Shown piece by piece: positions 46,028 through 56,984 of a DNA stretch of 64,000 bases; position 1 is the stretch's first letter, and each line of letters begins with the position of its first letter. This DNA comes from Erythrophleum ivorense (taxonomy: Eukaryota > Streptophyta > Magnoliopsida > Fabales > Fabaceae): the NCBI GenBank assembly GCA_026724425.1, contig JAIUCV010001106.1, positions 1-64,000 of the forward strand, in the 5' to 3' direction. Position numbers and translations under genes: made by a program. The notes under the pieces are model-generated. The model did no database searches and was not told the DNA's origin. It saw nothing but the letters and a program-made list of their open reading frames with translations.

Positions 46028-47995
46028 GTTGAAAAATGTGTTGCACGGAAACGCTAATCATTGGGCGTTTCGCGTTTCGAAACGTTTCGGACACAGAAAC
46101 GCTACAGAAACGCGACAGAAACGCTTGGAAACGCGTTTCTTAAAATTATCTATTTGGAAACGTGGTGGAAACGTCTGTTTCAACAACGGAAACGCGACGG
46201 AAACCTTGTTTTATGTTCGAAAATACGGTGTATGCAGCTGCCTTCGCGGGGGTAGGCCTTCATCAGCCAGAAAATCGGAGAAATTTGAAAAATATGAGTT
46301 TTATTCGATATTTCAGTTTGTAATAGTTTTATATCTGTTAGGTTGATAGATATACAAAGAAAACGACCAAAAAAATTATGAATGAATGATGTAACAAAAT
46401 TTTGAAGGTGGCTGCGATTAGGGGTTTCAGAATCGCAACTCTCGTGGGTGAGGAGGAGAAATGATATGATAATTACAAATTTACCCTTCATTAATTAATA
46501 ATTAGAAAAACAGAATAAATATCAGTTACCACGTCTCCAACTTATGTCAAGTTGAATAAATGTCACTATTCTACCCGGAGCACCAAAGTAATTTTTTTTT
46601 TGGCTCAACATCAAATATCATTAACCAACAATGATACACAGATATTATACCACAAACAACTTTTAACCAAATACAATGATCCGTCTAATAACACATTGAA
46701 TCACTAAGATGGATCCAACGCTATCCGAACGAGAGTCGCTGTATTTTTTAACCACAACAAGATGATTTTCACACCACAACTCGGTGTGAAAACATCTCTT
46801 AAACCACCTAATTAAACCTAATGACACGAAAACATCTACTAGCCAAGAGAAAATCAAATCCTATCATGAAGCTCCATTCAAAACCAAGCTAATAGATCCT
46901 TATGATCAGAGTGAAGGGCTTGACCTAATAGCATCTACGCGAAACGCGCAAATTCAGATAGGAAAGACTCCTCGGCTTTCAATGTTTCGGTCCTACGCCT
47001 ACAACGGACAGAACATCCGAATGACACTCAACCGGAGAACCAGCCGAGACTAAAACCCCAAAAAAACGGCCTGGTTGACGAAAACCTAAACCGGTCAGCC
47101 CGCTAACCGGGAATAAACCGCAAAAAACAAACCCTAGAACTAAGAGGACAACCGTAGCCGCCTCCGTCGCCTAGGGAGGCGCGCCGCTGTGGGTAATTCC
47201 GCCGCTCCACGGAGAGAAGACCAGACTCGCTTGCACACCGCAACCAAGCGGATTAGCTGTCATGAAGCACCGCCATCGGACACCGTGAAGAGAGGAGGGG
47301 GAGTTTCGCCGGACTCCGGTATTAACGGTTTCAGATCTGAAGAGCTTTCTCCGGTGAAATCGCCACCGCCTCGAGGGGGATCCGCCACTGAGCTGACCAG
47401 AGGTTCGCCGTCACCAAGAAAGAGGCGCTGTCTCCATCTCCGATTGCAATCGGAGAGCCGAGATCCGGCGAAAGAGAAGATACCTCGCCGTCGGGGACTC
47501 TACACCTAAGACAAAAGGAAGAAAGCATAAAAAAGACATGGAGCCCTCCACGACGCCAACCAGAGCCGGTCGCCGTGGAGGCAAGACCAGATCTGAGTTC
47601 GGGAGCTTTTTCTCTTCTTCTTTTTTTTTTTCTTTTGCCTCTTCTCTTTTTTCCTTTAAGCCTTCGTTTTGCTTACATAACTTTGATGAGCACCAAAGTA
47701 ATTTATTGGTCATTCGTGACTATATAAAATATATATCTATTAATAATTAAAATAACAGAAATAGATCCTTACTCGCATATTCTGTGAGTTTATGATGATC
47801 TTTGACTTTGGCTTTGTTAAATATTAAATTGGTATAATTTATTTTTCTCATATTTAATTATACATTTTGAGTTTTATATATATACGTTTCCAAAACGTTT
47901 CCATTTTTATATTTTTCAAAAAAAAAACGTTTCCCGTTTCCGAAATATTTCGCTTCCACGTTTCGTTTCCGTTTCCATGCAAAATAGGTTGAAAA
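46028..47995. mobile_element. TIR DNA transposon (hAT- or Mutator-like), non-autonomous
   Basis: The ends ATGTGTTGCACGGAAACG (46036-46053) and, on the other strand, CTATTTTGCATGGAAACG (47987-47970) are inverted repeats. They are flanked by GTTGAAAA at 46028-46035 and 47988-47995 (nine bases if the preceding G is counted). Subterminal regions are packed with GGAAACG/GAAACGC motifs on the left and the complement on the right. Subterminal AAACG hexamers recall hAT transposase sites, while a nine-base duplication would suit Mutator. No transposase is present. About 1.1 kb of the interior is a later retroposon insertion. Confidence 0.7.
46578..47704 (-). mobile_element. Nested non-LTR retroposon (SINE/Sadhu-like or truncated LINE)
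   Basis: A 17-bp duplication GAGCACCAAAGTAATTT (46578-46594 and 47688-47704) brackets a 1093-bp insert. Read on the minus strand, the insert ends GATGTTGAGCC plus poly(A). It is GC-richer than its surroundings at its 5' half (about 47050-47600). It carries only short frames, such as the basic 100-residue one at 47411-47713 and a plus-strand Arg/Pro-rich one at 47189. Neither matches endonuclease or reverse transcriptase. Size, tail and long duplication fit a Sadhu-like or 5'-truncated LINE copy. Confidence 0.65.
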
Positions 47996-48174
47996 GTCTC
48001 AAAATACTCAAATTCCACTAGGAAAAAAACGATCTAAAGAAAATAGTAAGAGTAGTGGTAAAAGGAAGGGGTCAGGAACCGTGGCATTAAATCTAAAAGT
48101 GCCACAGTTAGATAATAGTTTTAAGATTAGTAAAAGACAGATTTAGTTTCATTTCTTAAAAAAAAAATTAGTCC

Positions 48175-50901
48175 TTACGAGCTCCCAGAATTAGTAGAAT
48201 CCATAACAAGCTCACACTCTTCCATCACAGCCGCTTCTTTAATCTCCTGCAACATCTTCAACACTTGCCACATCGTCGGCCTCTGTTCCGGCGATACTAA
48301 GCTACAAGCCACCGCAACTTCCGTCAACATTCCGAATTTATCCCTATCCTCTCTCCAGTTCCCATTCTTCTCACCTTCCTCTCTCACTCTCCTAACCCAC
48401 TCCATCATCTCATCTAACGGCAAAACCGGAAGCTTCGAAGGTTGTTTCCCTGTCAAAAGCTCTAAAAGAAGAATCCCGAATGAGTAAACATCGGCTTTAA
48501 CAGATTGACAATTCAAACTCTTGTGTCGAACTTCAGGAGCTTTGTAAGCTGCTGCATCCGCGTCTTCTTGACCACCGTCGTTGGATGTTAGAGGAGGGTT
48601 AGTTGCAAGAGCTACGAGACAGTAGTCTGCGATACAAGCTTCAAAGTCTGGTCCGAGAAGGACGTTTGACGATTTGAGGTTTCCGTGAACTAGCTGCCAG
48701 GCTTGGTGGATGTAGGAGAGACCTTGAGCTACGTCTTCTGCTATCTTTAAGCAAGATGTCCAATGCAATGGCTTTGCCCTCGACGATTTTGTACCTACAC
48801 AGAGTTAAACTTTTAACATAAGCTCCTCTCAATCCTCATTGTTTAACTTGTAATTGAGCAAAACCAAAACTAAACCGAACGAAATTCATTTTTTTTTTTT
48901 TTTTTGGCTCAACCGAACGAAATTCATTTAGATGTTATATTTCCAACCATAATATATGTAAAATCACATAATTAATTATTTATGTATTTTCTTATCTAAA
49001 ACTAAACCAAATCCAAATCCAAACCGAACCAAAATAATGTCTTAATGGGAGTCTTAAGAAGATATACCCTGTTTTATACCTCTATTAATTTTATATTAAC
49101 AAAATCATTTAAAGCTAATCTTAACCTCCTTAGATTCTAAACCAAATATCCTAAATCTTAATCTAAAAAATAAATTTAAACTCTCATAATTAAACTAATT
49201 ATCAAAATGGTCCTATTTTCTTACAATTTTCAAAAGTAACTATATATTCGTTTATACTATTTTTCTTATAATTATCCCTAATTGGATTAGTTCCTAAACC
49301 CCCAACCCCCCAGTCAACAAAAAACACAACATATGACTGACCAAAGTAAAGACTTCGTAAGTTGTAACTACTAATTTATTACAAGTACCAACCAGGTGCT
49401 TAATGTCTTCAACCACACTCTACTAAATCATTTATTCAAAAATTAATACAAAAAAAAATGTATAATTGAGTATGAAAGGGCTTACGAGCTTACCATGGAC
49501 GAGCGATGATAGACTGCCATTTGGCAAATAATCATAAATCAAAAGCCTCTCTTCCTTCGCCTGAAAATAAGCCCTGAGTGGGACCAGATTCGGATGCCCT
49601 AAAGCCCCAACTGATTCCATGTGACGCTCAAACTTCTCTCTTCCTACACCCGCCAATCTAATGGCGTCAAGCCTCTTTACCGTCACGATCAAACGGCTGT
49701 CTAGCAACGCCTTGTAAGTGGTCCCCACAGTTCCTCTACCCAATAACTCAGCAGAAGCTGTCATTAGCTGGTCCATCGTATACACGTGGGCCTCTGCCGC
49801 ACAGAACACTAAGCTCCCACTCTTCGCCGCCTGTAGCTTCTTCACTTTCTCCTCCAGCTCACTCTCTTGCTCCATCTGTATAGCCGCCGCTACTTCCGCC
49901 GTCTCCGCCGCGTCTGATGCTACAACCGCCGTCGATTCTTTCCCTTTCTCCTTATCGTTTTTGTCCCTCCGCCTCTTCACGACAGCGATTAAGCAAGCGA
50001 CGGAGATTAAGAGGAGAAGAGCGGCTGATAGAAACCCTAGAATCACCACGAATCGCGAATGTTTGCCGTGATTCGGCCGGGATAATCCCATTTCTCCGAT
50101 GTCCGCCATCTGGCCGTGCGGGATAGGCGGTGTTGGCGACGCCTTTTCCGGCGGTGATTGGCCGAAGAACTTTGACCTCGGGCTGCATTCCTTGTGAACA
50201 ATCTCACCGCAGAGATTAGGGTTTTTGAGAAACGATGAAATCCCGAATCGTAACAGAACGGCGGTTACCGGTACAGCGCCGGTTAAGTTGTTAACGGAAA
50301 CGTTGAAAGAATGAAGCGAGGTTTGGTTTAGAGCAGGGACGGTACCGTTGAACCGATTCGAATCGAGCCGGAGATAAATCAACCGGTCTGAAAAGACTAA
50401 ACCGGGAGGGATTGGACCGGTGAGGTTGTTGAAAGAGAAATCCAGGATTCTTAATCGGTGAAGCTCGAGAACCGAGAGAGGAAACGAACCGGAGAAAGAG
50501 TTATGATCGAGAAAGAGCGATTTGAGATTAACCAAACCGGATAAGTCGGGTAAAGGTCCCCTTAGCGAGCTGTTCTTGAGACTGAGAACTCGGAGCTGGT
50601 CGAGTTTATTGACTGAGTCAGGAGCGAGTTGGCCTCCGAGATAGAGATCCTCTATAACAAGACGAACCACTTTGTTGCCGTAGCACGTAACACCCCACCA
50701 TTGACAAAAGTTAGAGCTTCTGTTGCTGAAGAAACCAAGCTTGTTCCATAAATCGGCTTTTGATTTGAACAGCAAAAGAGCGGTAGCGTCGCGGTGAGGA
50801 AACGCGCGTCTTGTGCGGTTCGAAGAAGAAGAAGCAATGGCGAAGAAGAAGAAGAAACAGAAGAGAAAGAAACAAGAAATGGGGAAGTTACAACGAAGCA
50901 T
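48175..50901 (-). CDS. LRR receptor-like kinase with degenerate kinase domain
   Basis: Two exons (50901-49494 and 48794-48175) join in frame to 675 residues. A signal peptide (residues 1-23) and an LRR N-terminal cap with Cys pair precede about five LRRs (95-215). A membrane helix lies at about 284-308, followed by basic residues. The kinase region starts at about 385. The P-loop GRGTVGTTYK and the VAIK-like Lys 409 are present. However, the catalytic loop reads HGNLKSSN instead of HRDxKxxN, and the DFG position reads DYC. Such LRR-III proteins are usually weak or dead kinases that act as scaffolds. It matches At5g43020 by position. The intron (~700 bp) is enlarged and hosts a retroposon scar. 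Confidence 0.92.
48873..48928 (-). mobile_element. 20-bp retroposon scar, GAGCC plus poly(A)
   Basis: The 18-base target duplication AACCGAACGAAATTCATT (48873-48890 and 48911-48928) flanks an insert of only 20 bases. On the minus strand the insert reads GAGCC followed by 15 A residues. It sits in the intron of the LRR receptor kinase gene. Confidence 0.8.
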
Positions 50902-52345
50902 TTTCTTGAGTGTGGAATGTGTTAAAGAAGCATGCTAATAATGTCTGAGATTTACATATCACAGATTTGATTTTCTTCTGTAAAATTTAAATTTAGAGAG
51001 AGAGAGAGGTGAAGAGAGCAGGAGGTACGTGACAAAAGGATGCAAGACACAAGAGAGTAGCTGTCGGAAAGAAAAGCTCAGTCACGTGAATACTGAAAAA
51101 GTAAGGAAGATGAATAATGATTATATGTATTAATGAAACTTGTAAAAAACTGTTGAACGAAGCAAATATAATACAATGGATCCAATATTATTTAATGACG
51201 ATTTTGCAGGAAGAGAGATCTAACTCTTGTTTTCTTTTTAAACCGGATCTAACTACTGTAAGGAAGAAACATATAATTATTATGCTTCGGTTGGATTTGA
51301 ATTCTTTTTCGGTCTTAATCATTATGATAGGTTGTTATGTGTGTTGACTGTTGAGACTTGAGAGTTATGTTAACTATGATAGGTTGTTATGTGTGTTGAC
51401 TGTTGAGACTTGAGAGTTATTTAGTTAACAGTGACGCAGAACCAACTGTACTAATAGGTTCATGTTTTTTCTTTTAATTTCAATCTAAGATTTAACCATG
51501 AACTTTATGGAAGATTAAACAAGATTTTGAAAACACATTGTTTTTAATTTCAGTTGGATTCGACAAAACCCCAAATTAGGATTAAGCAAGATCATCCTCA
51601 ATAAAAGAAACCGTGTGTATTTAATGTAGGATAGTGACGTAACATGGGTTATAATATTTTGAAAAAACTATACAGAATGATAGAAAACCGGAAGCTGTAT
51701 ATAATTTCGGTTAAGACTGAACAAATTAAACCATAAAAGTAAAGAAAACCGGAAGCTGTATATAATTTTGGTTTGAAGTCGGTTTAACCTTACCCACCTT
51801 AACCAATCGAAGCCCAATTTTAACAAAACTTTCGATTGGGCCTTCCATTCTTCTTCTTCTTCTTCTTCTCTATCATCTCCTCGATTTCTTCTCTATCTTC
51901 TTCTCTGGTTTTCTTTTTCCCTTTTTCTGTAACACTTGTTAAATCCAGACTTGATCCTTCGTTATTCTTCTTCTTCTTCTTCTTCTAACTCTGGTCTCTT
52001 TCTCTCCATTACCTCCTCCCAAGCAAGCTTCTTCGATCTTCCTCGTGTTGGTAAACTCCTTTCCCAAGGCCTGTGTCGATTTACGTTAGTCGTTAAAAGT
52101 TTCAATTGGGAATTGAAATTCACTGTTCTATTAGGAAAACGGAACCCTAATTTCGTGACCAGGAAACATAAATTTGTGATTACGATTTATTTTACACATT
52201 TCTAAGTCAATTCACTTGATGATCTTGTTCTCCATTGATTCATTTTGAGTTTTATAAAGGCATTGCTTCTTAGCTTATTTATAATGAGGATGAAAAGAGA
52301 TTGGATTGTAGAATTTCCTGTGAACTGAAAAAGGTTTGTATCAGG
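50902..52345 (+). promoter_or_regulatory. Divergent intergenic region and Ycf20-like leader
   Basis: The left end is the promoter of the LRR kinase, with a (GA)n tract at about 50996-51010. A 46-bp segment (TATGATAGGTTGTTATGTGT...) is tandemly duplicated at 51323 and 51375. A ~30-bp segment containing GGAAGCTGTATATAATTT is duplicated at about 51690 and 51757. From 51843 a CTT-rich leader exon ends with GTTG then GTAAACTCC (about 52050). An intron follows to CAG at 52343-52344. Confidence 0.55.
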
Positions 52346-52807
52346 ATGGCACATTCTCTGAGCTTAACCTCCACCAACTTGAACAGTGTACTCCTAAACC
52401 ATCATCATCAATGGCAGAGTTTTGGAGCATCTAAACCCAACAGGAGGAGATTCACAAGAAGCATTAGAGCTGTGCAAGAAACCGGAGGACCAAGAAGACT
52501 AATCGATATCATAAGAAGAGTTCCTGAAATCTCTAGAGACTACTTCAAAAAGCCTTCAAGAAGAACGCTTTTCGGAGGAATCTCACTGCTAGGCGGCTTC
52601 TACGTGGCTCAGACCATCTCTCTATCCTTCGGAGCTTTGGGGGTGAACGACGTCATCGCCGCGGTTTTATGCGTTCTCTTGACAGAGTATGTCACAAGAT
52701 TCTACTACAGCCGCACCACGGTTACGTTCCCGATCGCTCTGCTTAATAATTTCAAGATGGGTTTCACTTATGGCCTCTTCATTGATGCTTTCAAGCTCGC
52801 TAGCTAA
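52346..52807 (+). CDS. NPQ6: Ycf20-like plastid protein (NPQ6-like)
   Basis: This single coding exon encodes 153 residues. The ATG at 52346 follows directly on a leader-intron acceptor (ATCAGG then ATG). The N-terminal ~45 residues are rich in Ser, Asn, Arg and His, as in a plastid transit peptide. The Ycf20 domain follows, with FKKPSRRTLFGGISLLGGFY and hydrophobic helices around AQTISLSFGALG and NDVIAAVLCVLLTEYV. The C-terminus is FKMGFTYGLFIDAFKLAS. In A. thaliana the homologue (At5g43050) was found through altered non-photochemical quenching; the molecular role is not settled. Confidence 0.88.
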   Translation: MAHSLSLTSTNLNSVLLNHHHQWQSFGASKPNRRRFTRSIRAVQETGGPRRLIDIIRRVPEISRDYFKKPSRRTLFGGISLLGGFYVAQTISLSFGALGVNDVIAAVLCVLLTEYVTRFYYSRTTVTFPIALLNNFKMGFTYGLFIDAFKLAS

Positions 52808-53130
52808 AGTTGAGCTCCATCACGTATGGTTTCACAATCGGTTTTGATTGTTTTTTGTGTTTAGCAAGACATTTGAATCGAAAGAAGGTGAGATTGAGAT
52901 AAATACCAAAGTTTTAAAGATTAGTAACCAAACCCATTTTGTTTGAGTTTGTTTACTTTTAACAATGATGGAAACTGAATGAAACTTAGGGAGAGGTTTT
53001 GTATGTACAGAAAAACCCCTCAGCAGCGGAATCAGCAATTTATAAATCTCAACAACAACAATGAAATGGTTCTTGATGAATCCTCTTCTTCTCTCATTTC
53101 TCTCCTCTCGCAAGAGGATATGGATTCTCT

Positions 53131-55382
53131 TTAGGCAATGCTCTTTCTGCTCTTTGCCCAGAACGGTTTCGCGGGCGTACGCTTGAAAGCCTTGACGCTG
53201 AATGGACTGTTCTTGCTCTGCCAAAACCACAACATTTCAAAAAAAAATCAGCAAACGTTTTCAAAACACAATCATCAAACTCAATGATCTTGAAACTCAC
53301 CATCAAACAGGTTCCGCCCTCAGTGTCGCAAACCGGGTAATCGCGAGGACAACAGCTAGAGTTATCATCGCAGCAAGTAGCGGCTTCGAGCGGGCAACAT
53401 CCCCAGCCGAAGCAGTACTTGCCGTACTTGAAGAGGCAACAGCAAGTGTTGCTCTCAGGGCAAGAGTAGTATTTGTCACACTGAGTTGGTGGCTTGATGG
53501 GAGATGGCGGCGACGGGCCAGGGTTTGGCGGGTTCTGACCTTTCTTGATCGGGTACGAGGCCTCGACCGCGATACCGCACTTTCCCGTTGGCTCTGCGAT
53601 GTTACGTTCCATCTTTATGTATCCGCTCTCTCCCCAGCTTGATCCCCATGAGTTCCTCACAATCCAGTAGTCTTTTCCGTTCTCGGTTCCGTAACCGACC
53701 GCTACAACTCCGTGGTCTAGCTCTGTCCCACAGAGCCCATCAAATACACCCTGGAGACAAAAATGTGAAAGCAATCTTGAAATCATGATTATGAAAACTT
53801 AATGATTCTTCTATTCAAAACATCAAAATCATTTCTATTCCATTGATTCTTCACATGTTAGCTAGTTAGAGCCTAAACTATATAAACTAATTGGGTCTGA
53901 TTCATACCGAAGTATAGAGCTGGAAAGCGCGACCACCAGCTTCAATGGCGACACTAATGGGCTGATGAGCCAAAGCTTTCTTAAGCGCCGACTCGCTGTT
54001 CTCAGGCACATCCTCGTATGAATCAATCGTGACAACCTTTGCGTTTTTCTGCAACAAAAAAAAACAGAGGAATTTTCAATTTCAGTTCAATATCAAAGCC
54101 AATGTTTTAAATTTCATAACAAAAAAAGACTAAACCAAAATGCCTTAACTAACTAAACTAACCCTGTTCTGATCACAACGACCATCAGCAGCTTTGTATG
54201 GATAATCCGCTTCGGTATCAATACCACCGTTTTTTATGATAAAATCAAACGCATAATCCATCAAACCTCCATTACAGCCTTGGTTATAAGATGTGTCGCA
54301 ATCGACTAGTTCTTGTTCAGACAAAGAGATTAAGTCTCCTGTCACAATCTTGTTTATTCCTTCCACGGCTCCAATTGATGAAAACGCCCAACAACTCCCT
54401 AAAATCAAGAAGAAGATTAATTACTTAATCAAATTAAAACCAAATAATCAAAGCCCCACCACTCACTTTAATTCTTGAAAAAAAAAAAGTGAATATCGTA
54501 ATGGGTCCATAAAGCTTAATTGTCTCACCACTATCATCACTTTAACGTTTAAAGACCACAAGAAGGACCCACATAATTAAAATCAGCAAATCAGTATTTT
54601 ACTTTTGTTGTATTCCATAAACACAAAACACCATTAAAGAGTTTATGATTTTCTTAAATTTGACCGCAATTATTTCATTTCCATAGATTAACCAAACGTT
54701 ACACCTAAAAGTCACGACTAAAGAACCAAAACCACATCATTCCCCAGAAAAATTTCAGGGCGAAATGTTTAAAATAATAATATTAAAAAAAAAGCATTTC
54801 ATGGAAACCCATTTCGATAAGAAAACTGATCCATTCGTCAAAAGTTAAAGAAAAATAATCATTTCAGATTCGAAAATAAATGATTTTGGGTATTAAAATG
54901 ATCGGAAATAGCTTACCGCAGCTTCCTTGATCTTTAACGTCGGCGACGGCACCTTCTTTCCTCCAGTCAACGGAATCAGGAAGCGCCTCACCTGCACGCG
55001 GCAGATAGCGATCGCTGGTTTTGAGGACTCTCTTGCTCGGTTTAGCACCGAGGTATATAGATCGGTACTCATCGTTGGTTAAATCAGCGAACCGGGTTAA
55101 ACCGAGTTTGTAACTGAGGTTTTTGGTATTGTGTTCGTCGATGAAACGGAGATTATCTTTGAAGATCTCGAATCTCTGATCAACCTCACCGAGAAGACCG
55201 TTCTGCGTCTTCTTGCCGTGTTTCACCAACCACTCGTCGTAGATTTTCGCAACCTCGGCGTCGCTACGGCCGTCGACGGCGGAGATGTGGTGTTTCTCGT
55301 CGTACGAGATGATCGACATGTCGACGGCGCATGAAACGCCGATCATCGCTAGGAGAAGGATAGTTACCTTTGCAAAACCCAT
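53131..55382 (-). CDS. RD21B: Papain-type cysteine protease with granulin domain, RD21B-like
   Basis: Five exons (55382-54917, 54398-54163, 54048-53908, 53750-53301, 53217-53131) join in frame to 459 residues. In order they give a signal peptide (MGFAKVTILLLAMIGVSCAV) and an I29 inhibitor prodomain with the ERFNIN-like FEIFKDNLRFIDEHN. The mature C1A domain starts at LPDSVDWRKEGAV, with Gln/Cys site QGSCGSCWAF split by intron 1, catalytic His in LDHGVVAVGYG and Asn in NSWGSSWGESG. A Pro-rich linker (PPNPGPSPPSPIKPP) and a Cys-rich granulin domain (CCCLFKYGKYCFGWGCCPLE) end the protein. RD21 enzymes mature in vacuole/ER bodies and act in senescence and defence. It matches At5g43060. An upstream in-frame ATG at 55475 would hide the signal peptide and was rejected. 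Confidence 0.95.
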
Positions 55383-55849
55383 TTTTATTAATTTCTCAGA
55401 GAAAGATGAAGAAGATGATTGACAAAGAGATTGATGAGCGTGTGTATATAAAGGAGAAGTTGAGCAATGCGTCATAATTAAATATTAATTACTTTTGTCC
55501 ACTTTTCGAAGTTTTGTAAAAACAATTATTTCTGTTTTAAAATGGGGCTAGTGGACTCCATTAAAAGAAATGAGGTGGTTAAAGAGATAAGTGAGAAGTG
55601 TTAGGGTGAAAATGAAAATGTAAAATTTGTTTGATAGAGTTGATTATTATTGGTTATGTCAAATTATGGGAAGAGACAGCTCAGAAGTTGCCAAGTGGAT
55701 GAGGTGTAATTGGTGGAGAGATAAACTGTAATATTTCAATACAAGTAAATAAGAGACACGTGAAAGGATCGTTTAATCTCACGCGCTAGCGCGTAGATAG
55801 GATTTGTAAAACAAGATTATCTATTTATTTCATAACAAGAAGATACTGT

Positions 55850-56150
55850 TGGATTTTATTATGGGATGTATTGAACTTAAGATTTATAGTGATTTAGGAT
55901 GATTTCATTTTTAGATGATTTAGGATGATTTTAGAGAAATTGTTATGATTTTAATGAAATCACTCTAAAATCCCACCAAAAACTATGAGATTTTAGGTGA
56001 TTTGTTTTTAACAAAGAAATCTCACCAAATAACTATAAAATCACTTGAAATCACTTAAAATCCAATTCTAAAAATATTTCTAATAACACTGGATTTGAAA
56101 GTGTATTTTAAAATCACAAGTTCAATAACACTGGATTTTAAAAGAGGTTT
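55850..56150. mobile_element. AT-rich foldback/MITE-like repeat
   Basis: Segments such as GATTTTAGGTGATTT and their complements AAATCACTTAAAATC recur on both sides of a centre near 55980. The outer parts TGTATTGAACTTAAGATTT (about 55867) and, reversed, TGTTATTGAACTTGTGATTT (about 56130-56111) pair imperfectly. Target duplications were not resolved. Confidence 0.45.
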
Positions 56151-56984
56151 TAAAATTTAAGTTTGAAACATTTTAATACTAAATTGGATACACCTCCTAT
56201 GATACATTTGTTAGTTTCACATTGTGGTCTGTATTATTGCGATTTCTTGTGAAAATAAAATACACATTTTTTTTTCTTTCTTTTTTCAGATACATCCAAT
56301 TGTAAGTATCTTATAAAAAAACAACTAATTTGTATAGTATACAATGTTTGTTGAAGATAAAATTTTAATTATACCATATATAATATATAAGTATACAATG
56401 GACCTACATATGCCGTCGAAGATAACAATTTAATTATACAATGTACTTACATATGTTGTAGATGATAAATTGATAACAATTTACAGATATTAAAAGTGAT
56501 TTCTTTCGTTATAAAACCACGAATGGAAAATGACAGATGGACGGACTTATTGTCAATTGGCTTACTTATTTTGGAATTTCTTCAAGATTCAACCCACACG
56601 GATAAAAGAATTGAAGGGGAGTAAATGCATGGAAGTGGTGTTGAAATGACGGATATCGGTAAATTTATGAGTGAAATTTCGCGGTATGAACTCTCCTAAT
56701 GAATGCAGACACTGTTTAGGGCGGGAATGAGAAATGTTGAAGCGCTACATTAGGGTTGTGGAAAGGCTTTAAATAGAGGGCCATAAGTTGCAATGAATTA
56801 GAACAAAGCAAGGGAAAAAATAAAGAGCATATCTGAAAATATATAGAGGGCAAGAACTTGGTGGTGCGAGTTACCTAGTCCAGGTGAGTTGTTATTGATT
56901 TATTTTGAAAGATTATTGTGGACATACGTATGCAGAATTTACAGGCGGTGACCTTAGTTGTTTTTACTACGCACAGGTGAAACT

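Noticed and set aside
53131..53217. Suspected frameshift near the C-terminus of the granulin protease
   Set aside because: Arose from a misread base on first pass. Re-reading shows an intact 29-codon last exon ending SRKSIA.
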